Shown here one piece after another: positions 35,814 through 43,704 of a DNA stretch of 43,729 nucleotides (position 1 is the stretch's first letter; every line of letters starts with the position of its first letter). The position numbers and the translations under genes were made by a program. The stretch is taken from contig JAPOTI010000055.1 in NCBI GenBank assembly GCA_026709265.1, forward strand, positions 1 to 43,729, written 5' to 3'. The notes beneath the pieces were generated by a model that was not told where the DNA came from, searched no databases, and saw only the letters and a program-made list of their open reading frames with translations. The DNA comes from Paracoccaceae bacterium (GTDB lineage Bacteria > Pseudomonadota > Alphaproteobacteria > Rhodobacterales > Rhodobacteraceae).

Positions 35814-36601
35814 CTGAAACACGAATTCATACCAATCTTGTGGCAACGGATCGCGGTGCCGTGGTTGAATTGCGGATCGATCGACCAGAAGCTCTCGGTG
35901 CCCTCAATTTCGAGATCATGGATGAGATCGCTCAATTCACCCAGTCCCTGACGCACAATCGAGACTGCCGCGTATTGATCATGACCGGCACCGGAAAAGG
36001 ATTCGTCGCTGGTGCCGACATCGTGGGATACCAGGGAATTTCCCAGATTGAGTTTGACAGGTTTCAAAGAAAATCACGCAAAACATTCGACGCAATCGCT
36101 GCCCTGGATCAAATCACGATCTGCGCGGTCAACGGCTATGCGCTTGGTGGCGGACTGGAGCTCGCCCTCTGTTGCGACTTTATTCTGCTGTCCGAGAAAG
36201 CCAAGTTGGGCCTTCCCGAAATCAAGCTTGGCCTGTTGCCGGGAGGAGGCGGTACACAGCGTCTGTCACGACTGATCGGCCCGATGCGGACAAAGGAAAT
36301 CCTGCTGACTGGACGTTTTCTTTCGGCACGCGAGGCGGTTGATCTTGGCATTGCCCTCAAGTCGCTTCAGCCAGATGAACTTCTGGCTTCTGCACGAGAA
36401 TTTGCCGATACGCTGGCCGCGCAGGCCCCGATCGCACTGTCCGAGGGCAAGCGCATCATTGATGATAGTGCTGATACGTCCCTTGCCAACGGCCTGACAT
36501 TTGAGCAGCGCGTATTGGGCGCCCTGTTTGCGACCGAGGATGCCAAGGAAGGAATTGACGCCTTTCTCTCGAAACGAAATCCAAACTTTGTGGGCAGGTA
36601 G
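35810..36601 (+). CDS. Enoyl-CoA hydratase/isomerase (crotonase) family
   Basis: The 263-residue crotonase has the oxyanion-hole segment GKGFVAGAD (63-70) and ALGGGLELALCCDF (111-124). Both glutamates used for water addition in true hydratases are retained: Glu117, and Glu137 in LGLPEIKLGLLPGGGGTQ. Hydratase activity on a 2-enoyl-CoA is therefore likely. The CaiD-type crotonobetainyl-CoA hydratase is one comparable member. ATG 35810 overlaps the CoA-transferase stop by 4 nt, and the MBL gene starts 10 bp later, so the three are cotranscribed. The last residues (PNFVGR) resemble the usual crotonase end. Confidence 0.93.
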   Translation: MTETRIHTNLVATDRGAVVELRIDRPEALGALNFEIMDEIAQFTQSLTHNRDCRVLIMTGTGKGFVAGADIVGYQGISQIEFDRFQRKSRKTFDAIAALDQITICAVNGYALGGGLELALCCDFILLSEKAKLGLPEIKLGLLPGGGGTQRLSRLIGPMRTKEILLTGRFLSAREAVDLGIALKSLQPDELLASAREFADTLAAQAPIALSEGKRIIDDSADTSLANGLTFEQRVLGALFATEDAKEGIDAFLSKRNPNFVGR

Positions 36602-36611
36602 GGGAATTGGG

Positions 36612-37559
36612 ATGAATCACACTGCCATCAGCTATCGCTCCGCACCGTTTTCAACTGTCACGATGGGATTGCCGGGCGATCATGAAGGCAAGACAGCAAC
36701 ACGGACATTCTTTGTCCAGGGCGACACGCATCTTGCCCTAATCGACAGCGGATTATTTGCCGGATATTCAACGCTGGAAGCCGCGTTTGATGAACTCGGC
36801 CTCAGGAAGACGGATCTGGATTACCTGTTGGTCACGCATGAACATATGGACCATGTCGGCAATAACGGCCCCCTCAAGCGTGATACGGGTTGCAAGATTA
36901 TCGGTCACAAGGCCAGAGCCGATCGAGTTGCTGACAATTATCTGAATGCCAAATCAATCGTGCATGCCTTTCCCGAGGGCGAAGTTTTCGACCTCAATTC
37001 CGAATATCTTGACTGGATGGCTCCCTTCGAGGGTCCGCTGGATGAATTTATCGCGGACGGAGACCTGATTGATCTCGGTGGCGGCGTCAGACTTGAAACA
37101 ATCGAATGTTTTGGGCATTCAATGGCCGAAATCGGGTTTTTTGAACATTCAAGCCGGACGCTTGTCATCGCCGACCCGCTTTTGCCCTGGTTCAACCCGG
37201 TCCTTTATCTCTATGAAAACCCGGTGGCGATGCGTGCGACTTTTGACAAGCTGGACCAATTCCTTACGGAGCGCGCGGTTGAAACGGTGTTGTTGGCACA
37301 TGAAGAACCCCGATCAGCAGCATCGGCGCGCGAGCTGATTTCAGACTGTCGGGGTCGAGTCGACGCCATCGAGAGATCAATGTTACGCCGTATCCGCGAA
37401 AGAGCGGGAATCACGCGCGCTGAATTGCGCGATGATGTCTGTGATGAATTCGAGAAGGTGCGCGAGTGGCGGGCCCTTGTTTCAATTGATGCAAGCCTTC
37501 GCTCATTCGCACAACAGGGAATCATTCATGCCGATGGAAGCGGCTGGATCGCTGACTAG
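36612..37559 (+). CDS. Metallo-beta-lactamase fold hydrolase
   Basis: The 315-residue protein has the zinc motif THEHMDHVG at 75-83 (H76, H78, D80, H81). Downstream His and Asp candidates lie in ECFGHSMAEIG and VIADPLLPWF, and LLAHEEP supplies a further His. A C-terminal helical segment (about 245-315) with RAGITRAELRDDVCDEF and a winged-helix look follows, as in LACTB2-like members. The fold covers thioesterases, lactonases and glyoxalase II. In this operon a thioesterase or lactonase acting on a CoA-derived intermediate is plausible but unproven. ATG 36612 has GGGAATTGGG upstream. Its 3' end overlaps the next gene by about 32 nt. Confidence 0.88.
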   Translation: MNHTAISYRSAPFSTVTMGLPGDHEGKTATRTFFVQGDTHLALIDSGLFAGYSTLEAAFDELGLRKTDLDYLLVTHEHMDHVGNNGPLKRDTGCKIIGHKARADRVADNYLNAKSIVHAFPEGEVFDLNSEYLDWMAPFEGPLDEFIADGDLIDLGGGVRLETIECFGHSMAEIGFFEHSSRTLVIADPLLPWFNPVLYLYENPVAMRATFDKLDQFLTERAVETVLLAHEEPRSAASARELISDCRGRVDAIERSMLRRIRERAGITRAELRDDVCDEFEKVREWRALVSIDASLRSFAQQGIIHADGSGWIAD

Positions 37560-38508
37560 CAGGGAAAATCTCCGCGTCACCGTGCTGGGCGCTGGCACCA
37601 TGGGCGCACAGATCGCGTTGTCGCTTGCCCTGGGCCACGCTGATGTCCGTCTCTGGGCACGGCGGAAAGAAAGCCTCGAAGAGGCAATGATACGCATTGA
37701 CGCTGCCATTGATACATTGGCGGACAACGGACTGGCCCCGCCAGATGCCAAGAGCGCAATCTTTCCAAGAATATTACCGGTGTTTGACTTCGATCATGCC
37801 ATTTCAGGACGTGCTTTCATCATCGAAGCCATTGCCGAAGATCTGTCGCAAAAGCAGGCTGTGCTGCAACGGGCGGAGAGCGACAATGACGCTGTCCTGT
37901 CGTCAACCACCTCAGCCATCAGCCCGACAGATCTGCAGTCTCAACTCAGGGAACCGCGTCGTTTTTGCGTGGCGCATTTTGCCCAGCCAGCTCATCTGGT
38001 GCAGATTGTCGAAGTTGTCCCGGGCCGTCAGACATCAGAAGAAACCACTGAATTTACCGTTAATCTTCTCGACAGGATAGGCAAGACTCCTGTTCTCTGT
38101 CCCGACATTCCGGGATTTCTCTGGGCACGAATCCAACATGCTGTCCTGCGCGAGTTCGTCTCGCTCGTGGGCAAAGGGCTCGTGACACCACAAGCCTGCG
38201 ACAAGATCCTGAAACAGGGATATGCTTCCAGGCTCCCGGCAATGGGGGCATTCGAACATGCTGACCTCGCCGGATTTGATCTCATGAACAGTGCCGCGGC
38301 CAAGGCAGTCTGGGCGGATCTTTCCAATGCAAGTGATCCGGCGGAGACACCGCTCGGCAAACTCTTTGCCGAAGGACATCTGGGGATGAAAAGCGGGAGT
38401 GGCTTTTACGAATGGGACCGGAAAGACGTCGTCGCTTTCGAGCAGCAAAGGGATCAGGAAATCATCCGGCGAACCAAGTTGCAACGCGGCGGTGAGGTCG
38501 TATTATGA
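37528..38508 (+). CDS. 3-hydroxyacyl-CoA dehydrogenase family protein
   Basis: The 326-residue NAD-dependent enzyme has the Rossmann motif VLGAGTMGAQIA (GAGTMG 21-26). The catalytic His-Glu pair lies in AHFAQPAHLVQIVEVV (His150 and Glu162), and a helical C-terminal domain with GLVTPQACDKIL follows. The usual HFFNP motif is HFAQP here. L-carnitine 3-dehydrogenase and 3-hydroxybutyryl-CoA dehydrogenase belong to this family, and the length fits either. Residues after about 310 are a charged tail (QEIIRRTKLQRGGE). ATG 37528 overlaps the end of the MBL gene; ATG 37534 is the alternative. The ABC ATPase gene follows after about 36 bp. Confidence 0.88.
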   Translation: MPMEAAGSLTSRENLRVTVLGAGTMGAQIALSLALGHADVRLWARRKESLEEAMIRIDAAIDTLADNGLAPPDAKSAIFPRILPVFDFDHAISGRAFIIEAIAEDLSQKQAVLQRAESDNDAVLSSTTSAISPTDLQSQLREPRRFCVAHFAQPAHLVQIVEVVPGRQTSEETTEFTVNLLDRIGKTPVLCPDIPGFLWARIQHAVLREFVSLVGKGLVTPQACDKILKQGYASRLPAMGAFEHADLAGFDLMNSAAAKAVWADLSNASDPAETPLGKLFAEGHLGMKSGSGFYEWDRKDVVAFEQQRDQEIIRRTKLQRGGEVVL

Positions 38509-38544
38509 CGGCGCATGATTTACGAAACGGCGACGGAAGCAAAA

Positions 38545-39645
38545 ATGACGGGCGTTAAGCTGTCTGGAGTCACCAAGTCGTTCGGGGAAACAATTGTGAT
38601 CCCGATGATGGATTTGCAATTTGATGAAGGTGAATTTGTCGTTATCGTCGGACCTTCAGGCTGCGGAAAATCAACCACATTGCGAATGATTGCCGGTCTG
38701 GAACCCGTTTCATCGGGGCAAATTTTCATTGGCGGCAAGGATGTGACCTGGTCGGTGCCGAAGGAACGCGACATTGCAATGGTCTTTCAATCCTACGCGC
38801 TGTACCCGCATATGGATGTATCCGGCAATATGTCCTTCGCCCTGAGGCTGGCAGGCCGCCCCAAAGCGGAAGTGAAACAACGGGTACGTAGGGCGGCAGA
38901 GATGTTGGAATTGACCGAATATCTTGACCGTCGGCCGCGTGATCTTTCAGGTGGCCAGCGTCAGCGTGTGGCGATGGGGCGGGCCATTGTTCGTGATGCC
39001 TATTGTTTCCTGTTTGATGAACCGCTCTCCAATCTTGACGCCAAGCTGCGATCAACCATGCGCACAGAATTGGCAATTTTGCACAAGCGTCTTAAGCGGA
39101 CAATGATCTATGTCACACATGACCAGATTGAGGCAATGACCATGGCTGACCGGATCGTGATCATGGATCGGGGCATTATTCAACAGGTCGGCACACCGCG
39201 AGATGTCTACAACACACCTGTCAACCGGTTTGTTGCCGGGTTTATTGGTTCGCCGTCAATGAACTTCCTTGAGGCGGAACTAACGGGCTCTGATCGCCCC
39301 CGCGTTCAGGGCAAGGGTTTTGATATCCCGCTCAATCCACGTCTCAGCGCAACCGCCTCTCAACATTCAGCGCGTGATGTCATCATCGGGCTGCGACCGG
39401 AACATTTTTCCGTCAAGGGTGCCGGCGGGTCCCGATCTTCACTCTTTGCTCCCGTTGATCTCAAAGTCGAGGTTGCCGAATATATTGGCTCAAGTCAGTT
39501 TCTCGCGGCCCGCATCGATGATCAACCGGTGACCGCCTCTATTGAGGTTGGCCCCGATAGTGCGCCGCTGGAGAGCGGCGAATACCTTTTCGATACGAAC
39601 AGAATGTATCTGTTTGACCGAAAAACAGGCACGGCGATCGCCTGA
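38545..39645 (+). CDS. ABC transporter ATP-binding protein (CUT1/MalK-UgpC type)
   Basis: The 366-residue ATPase energises the importer encoded downstream. Motifs are Walker A GPSGCGKST at 36-44, Q-loop Gln82 in FQSYALYPHM, signature LSGGQRQRVAMGRA at 134-147, Walker B CFLFDEP at 154-160 with Glu159, D-loop SNLD, and H-loop YVTHDQIEAMTMADR near 190. A C-terminal TOBE domain (about 240-360) has HDVIIGLRPEHF-like sequence (DVIIGLRPEHFSV). This layout is typical of CUT1 carbohydrate importers. ATG 38545 has GGAAG 5 nt upstream; ATG 38515 is a longer option. Only one ATPase gene serves the system. Confidence 0.95.
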   Translation: MTGVKLSGVTKSFGETIVIPMMDLQFDEGEFVVIVGPSGCGKSTTLRMIAGLEPVSSGQIFIGGKDVTWSVPKERDIAMVFQSYALYPHMDVSGNMSFALRLAGRPKAEVKQRVRRAAEMLELTEYLDRRPRDLSGGQRQRVAMGRAIVRDAYCFLFDEPLSNLDAKLRSTMRTELAILHKRLKRTMIYVTHDQIEAMTMADRIVIMDRGIIQQVGTPRDVYNTPVNRFVAGFIGSPSMNFLEAELTGSDRPRVQGKGFDIPLNPRLSATASQHSARDVIIGLRPEHFSVKGAGGSRSSLFAPVDLKVEVAEYIGSSQFLAARIDDQPVTASIEVGPDSAPLESGEYLFDTNRMYLFDRKTGTAIA

Positions 39646-39675
39646 TCAACCCAAGATCCGCCAGAGGAGAAAAAT

Positions 39676-41022
39676 ATGAATCTTATGAACTGGAAAAACA
39701 GGCTCGCTGCTGTGACAACAGGTGCGGCCCTGGCAATGGCCGGCCCGGCATTAGCCAACCCTTATGAGAAATATGCAGGAACCACGTTGGTCATCAGCTG
39801 GCCAGCACTTGCGCATTTCAATGCTGCCGAAGGGCTGCTTGAAGAATTCACGGAGGAAACCGGAATTGAGGTCGAAGTCGACGCTCTGCAATATCTGAAG
39901 CTGCGCGATCGACAACTTCTGGAGATGTCGAAAGACGAAGGCGAATATGACATCGTGTCTTGGGTCGTCATGTGGAAGGGTGAATATGTGTCGAAAGGAC
40001 TGCTGACACCACTGTCACAATTCTTCACCAATGGTGCTCTCGTCGACCCGGAATTTAACATTGACGATATTGCTGACGCCTATCTGCAAAATGGTGGAGT
40101 CGTGGGTGGCCAGAAAGGGTATTTGCCCGGCAAGTCAGGTGGGCTCTATGGCCTCCCCTTCGGGGCTGAAACCTCCATCCTTGCATATCGCAAAGACATT
40201 TTTGAAGAACAGGGGCTTGCCGTTCCGACCACCTATGACGAACTCACTGAAGTGATGACGCAATTGGATGCGGCCGGTATTCCAGCCATGACATCGCGTG
40301 GCAAAACCGGCCACCAGGTTACGGCTGGGTGGCTGCTTCACCTCGCACCGATGGGCGGCAAGATTTTTGATGATCAATGGAATCCGGTGATCAATTCTCC
40401 AGAAGGTGTCAAGGCAGCCGAATTCATGCGCCATGTCGTTCAAACCGGACCGACCGGAATTGAAACCTTCGGCTTTGGTGAAGCGGCGGCAGCGTTTCTG
40501 CAAGGCGATGCCGCGCTGTATCTTGATACTCTCAAGATTGCCGCAATGTCGCGCAACCCCAATCTGTCAACGGTTGATGGAAAAGTCGGGTTTGCACTCC
40601 ATCCGACAGATGTCAGATGCGGTTCTGAAACGGGCGGATTTGCGATTGGAATTCCTGCCAATTCACAGAATCAGGAAGCTGCCTTCCTGCTGATTCAGTA
40701 TCTCACCAACAAGGCCGGAGACCAGCGTATGGTCGAGTTGGGCGGCGATCCAATCCGCCACTCCACGATCCAGAATAATGCCGGCCAGTTCACGGAATAC
40801 CCGGTTGTTGCTGAGCAACTGCCGTGCGCCGACCCGGATTGGCGGCCTTTGATTCCCGAATGGAACGAACTGAATATTGATGTTCTCGGCCAGGCTCTGA
40901 CCAGGGTCATCACCACCAATGACCCCATCCAACCCATCATGGACGAAGCCAACGAAAAGGCTCGGGCGATCATGGAGCGTGAAGGTTACTATAAATGGGC
41001 CGCGTATCGTCAGGGTAACTGA
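39676..41022 (+). CDS. ABC transporter substrate-binding protein (family 1)
   Basis: The 448-residue periplasmic protein has a signal peptide cleaved near ALA-NP at residue 27. It then has two alpha/beta lobes with YEKYAGTTLVISW, EEYDIVSW-type text (EGEYDIVSWVVMW), AETSILAYRKDIFEEQGLAVPTTYDEL and GEAAAAFLQGDAALYLDT, the MalE/UgpB-like pattern. It delivers the ligand to the two permeases. ATG 39676 has AGAGGAG 6 nt upstream, a strong site. Ligand is unknown; the fold is generally associated with sugars, polyols and glycerophosphodiesters. A hairpin follows the stop codon, which often permits excess binding protein. Confidence 0.95.
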   Translation: MNLMNWKNRLAAVTTGAALAMAGPALANPYEKYAGTTLVISWPALAHFNAAEGLLEEFTEETGIEVEVDALQYLKLRDRQLLEMSKDEGEYDIVSWVVMWKGEYVSKGLLTPLSQFFTNGALVDPEFNIDDIADAYLQNGGVVGGQKGYLPGKSGGLYGLPFGAETSILAYRKDIFEEQGLAVPTTYDELTEVMTQLDAAGIPAMTSRGKTGHQVTAGWLLHLAPMGGKIFDDQWNPVINSPEGVKAAEFMRHVVQTGPTGIETFGFGEAAAAFLQGDAALYLDTLKIAAMSRNPNLSTVDGKVGFALHPTDVRCGSETGGFAIGIPANSQNQEAAFLLIQYLTNKAGDQRMVELGGDPIRHSTIQNNAGQFTEYPVVAEQLPCADPDWRPLIPEWNELNIDVLGQALTRVITTNDPIQPIMDEANEKARAIMEREGYYKWAAYRQGN

Positions 41023-41041
41023 CACTGATTTTTGGCATGGA

Positions 41042-41059
41042 CCCCGGCATCGACCGGGG
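41042..41059 (+). terminator. GC-rich hairpin between binding-protein and permease genes
   Basis: CCCCGG (41042-41047) pairs with CCGGGG (41054-41059) around the loop CATCGA, 20 bp after the binding-protein stop and 40 bp before the permease start. No T-run follows. Such hairpins in ABC operons usually stabilise the upstream mRNA or partly attenuate downstream genes, giving more binding protein than permease. Confidence 0.5.
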
Positions 41060-41098
41060 CCCGGCCAATCATGACGTTAAGATAAAAGCGAGACACCT

Positions 41099-42010
41099 GT
41101 GACGACTCCGTCGGTGCCATCGGCAACAATGAGCATTCGTACGCTGAGTCCGTATTTCTTTATACTCCCAGCGGTCGCCATCATGTTTGCCGGCCTCGTC
41201 TATCCCGTGTTGCAGGCATTTTACCTGAGTCTTTTCGACTGGAAAATCGGCACCAAGTTCAACGATGCGCCCTATGTGGGCGTGCGTCATTTTGTGCGCA
41301 TGCTCACCGACGACAATGTCCACGAGTCGATCTGGGTGACGCTTCGCTTCGGTTTCTGGACCATCACCATCGAAATGTTCCTTGGTGTGTCATTGGCTCT
41401 GCTGCTTGAAAAACCGATCCGTGGCGCATCGGTTTTCCGGACCATTTTCATTCTGCCATTGATGATATCCCCGGTCGTCGTCGGCTTGATCTGGCGCTAT
41501 CTTTTCGACGCACGCATTGGTTGGATCAACTATTATCTTGGGATGATTGGTGTTGAACCGCAGGTCTGGCTTGGTGACCCCGAACTGGCATTCTTCGCCA
41601 TCGTCTTTACCGATATCTGGCAGTGGACACCGTTTATCTTCATTATTGTCATCGCTGGGCTCCAGGCGCTACCGTCTGAGATACTGGAAGCCAGCAAGAT
41701 CGATGGTGCGAATTGGTGGCAGCATATTCTTTTTGTCAAACTGCCGATGATCCGGTCAATCCTGCTGATTGCCCTGCTCTTGCGCCTCATCGACGTGTTC
41801 CGTGCCCTCGAGGTCATGTATATTTTGACCGGTGGTGGTCCTGGTCGTGCGACTGAACTTCTCTCTTTACACATTTACAATCGCGCCTTCGAGACGCAAC
41901 AGCTGGGCTATGCGTCGGCGATCTCTGTTCTCTTGATTCTGATCGTTTTCGGATTGAGTTTTGCGATTCTCGTTGCCGGCAACCCGATGAAAGAAAAGTC
42001 GGATATCTAG
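41099..42010 (+). CDS. ABC transporter permease (CUT1, MalF-like)
   Basis: The 303-residue inner-membrane protein has about six transmembrane segments, beginning with YFFILPAVAIMFAGLVYPVL. The cytoplasmic EAA loop is EILEASKIDGANWWQHILF (about 196-214), which couples to the ATPase. Other conserved segments are LPLMISPVVVGLIWRYLF and LLIALLLRLIDVFRALEV. The start is GTG 41099 with AAGCGAG upstream; ATG 41129 would shorten the protein by 10 residues. One base separates its stop from the second permease start, so the two are tightly coupled. Confidence 0.92.
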   Translation: MTTPSVPSATMSIRTLSPYFFILPAVAIMFAGLVYPVLQAFYLSLFDWKIGTKFNDAPYVGVRHFVRMLTDDNVHESIWVTLRFGFWTITIEMFLGVSLALLLEKPIRGASVFRTIFILPLMISPVVVGLIWRYLFDARIGWINYYLGMIGVEPQVWLGDPELAFFAIVFTDIWQWTPFIFIIVIAGLQALPSEILEASKIDGANWWQHILFVKLPMIRSILLIALLLRLIDVFRALEVMYILTGGGPGRATELLSLHIYNRAFETQQLGYASAISVLLILIVFGLSFAILVAGNPMKEKSDI

Positions 42011-42011
42011 C

Positions 42012-42851
42012 ATGACCGGCAGAGCGATCGGAGGGCGACACGCGGTCATTGCGCATTACGTGGCGCTTTTGGTCCTCGCCGTCATCACCCTGATGCCGAT
42101 CTGGGTGATGGTGTCGACCGGTTTCAAGAACGATGTTCTCGTTCAGCAAAAGGAACCGGTTTGGTTCTTCTTCGTGCCGACTCTCGGAAATTACGAACAT
42201 ATCATGACCCGAGGTAATTTTGATGGTTACCTGTGGAACTCAATCATTGTGGGCAGCCTATCGACTCTGTTTACTCTCGTATTTGGTGGATTCTGTGCCT
42301 ATGCGTTGGCACGAAAGGAGTTTCGAGGCCGGGAATTCACGGCCAATTCCACGCTGCTGGTGCGGATGGTTCCGCCGGCCGTGCTCGCCGTTCCGGTATT
42401 TGCGATGGTCGTCAATTTTGGTCTCAACAACGATCTGGCGGTTTTGACGTTTTTCTACACCGCCCTCAACCTGCCTTTCGCCATCTGGCTTCTCTTCGGA
42501 TTTTTCAAACAGATTCCGGTCGAGCTCGAGGAAGCCGCCGTTATCGACGGTGCGTCACCCTTGCAGGTCTATTTTCGGGTTTTGCTGCCGCTGATGAAAT
42601 CGGGATATGCGGTCGCGGGAATCTTCACGTTCCGCATTGCATGGAATGAGTTCATCCTGGCCTTGTTGCTCACCAGCCGAAAAACCCGCACCCTGCCCGT
42701 CGGTGCGGCAGGCTTCATTACCGATACCGGAGTCGAGTGGGGTCGGATCATGGCGATGGGGACCTTGATTGTCATCCCGCCATTGATATTTACCTTTTTC
42801 GCTGCACGGCAGATCATCGCCGGAATGACGGCCGGTGCCGTCAAGGGTTGA
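42012..42851 (+). CDS. ABC transporter permease (CUT1, MalG-like)
   Basis: The 279-residue inner-membrane protein has about six membrane segments, starting with HYVALLVLAVITLMPIWVMV. The EAA loop is ELEEAAVIDGASPLQVYF (about 176-193). MVPPAVLAVPVFAMVVNFGL and the terminal FFAARQIIAGMTAGAVKG match MalG-type permeases. It forms the translocation path together with the preceding permease. It is the last gene of the operon; an imperfect hairpin about 120 bp downstream may end transcription. Confidence 0.92.
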   Translation: MTGRAIGGRHAVIAHYVALLVLAVITLMPIWVMVSTGFKNDVLVQQKEPVWFFFVPTLGNYEHIMTRGNFDGYLWNSIIVGSLSTLFTLVFGGFCAYALARKEFRGREFTANSTLLVRMVPPAVLAVPVFAMVVNFGLNNDLAVLTFFYTALNLPFAIWLLFGFFKQIPVELEEAAVIDGASPLQVYFRVLLPLMKSGYAVAGIFTFRIAWNEFILALLLTSRKTRTLPVGAAGFITDTGVEWGRIMAMGTLIVIPPLIFTFFAARQIIAGMTAGAVKG

Positions 42852-42968
42852 AAACCTGAGCCATATCACTGCAGACATACCCATGATCAAGACCCCGCAA
42901 TGACCGGCTGATGACGCAGAACCATTGGCAGGAATAACGAAAAAGACTGTCATATTGTCGGACGTGTG

Positions 42969-42996
42969 ATCGGACAGAATCGACTCTCTGTCTGAT
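42969..42996 (+). terminator. Imperfect hairpin downstream of the permease operon
   Basis: ATCGGACAGA (42969-42978) pairs with TCTGTCTGAT (42987-42996) with one G-U wobble, around an 8-nt loop. It is the only clear stem between the last permease gene and the IS1-family remnant. The downstream tract (GTTGCGCC) is not T-rich, so terminator strength is doubtful. Confidence 0.3.
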
Positions 42997-43096
42997 GTTG
43001 CGCCGCGGAATGCAAACCGCCCATGACAATGTCTCACACAAGCTCTCCATCAATAACCCTGCATATCTTCCATCATATGGAATAAATCGTAGTGTC

Positions 43097-43610
43097 TCAG
43101 TTTGAATGTCCCGCCTGATGCTTCTTGTATGGGCCGCGCTTTTTCGGTGCTGGTGCCCGAGCGTCGATAAGACCCACGATCCATTCCATATCATGCAGCG
43201 TTTTCGACACGCTAGCCGCCATAGCGTGTGACATGCGAAGCGTCTTGTGCATGCGAACGAAATTGTAATGCACGAAGGACAGCGAAAGCATGTGTAGATG
43301 ATTTTCCAGCTTCTTTGAGAAGCCGTTGGTCAAGCGGGTGAAGCGGCGCATACCCATGCGCATCGTGAGGTTCTGGCACTCAACGTGCGACGTGCTGACG
43401 GCCTTCATGTCGGTACGGCCTTCTATAGCCCGCTTCTTGATGTCAGTGCATTCGGCGGGGCTGTACTTCTTCTCGTGACGCTTGTTGCCCTTCGTTTCGC
43501 CGTACAGCTTGATAAGCTGAGCGAAGTCCACATCGCCACCCAACGCGCCTTCCACGGCTTCGAGATAGGCTTTGTGACCATCGGTCGCAAGCTGGACGCG
43601 GTTTGCTAGT
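43097..43610 (-). pseudogene. IS1-family transposase, 5'-truncated
   Basis: The minus-strand frame (open from 43651) encodes the C-terminal half of an IS1-type transposase. It has LANRVQLATDGHKAYLEAVEGA, then HVECQNLTMRMGMRRFTRLT, then GFSKKLENHLHML and FVHYNFVRMHKTLRM. The family's N-terminal zinc-ribbon and HTH region and first catalytic Asp region are missing. Similarity begins at LANRVQ (about 43609); the 14 residues before it are unlike the family and an in-frame TGA lies just upstream. The gene is therefore broken by an insertion or deletion at about 43610. The C-terminus is complete, ending KKRGPYKKHQAGHSN. Confidence 0.83.
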
Positions 43611-43704
43611 GGTTGATGCAAAACAAAAGATTCCATTCGTTGTCGAATCATGGTATGATCCTGCTGCCGCGGTCACGCGGCCCGCGCCAACAGGAGACAG
43701 GCGA

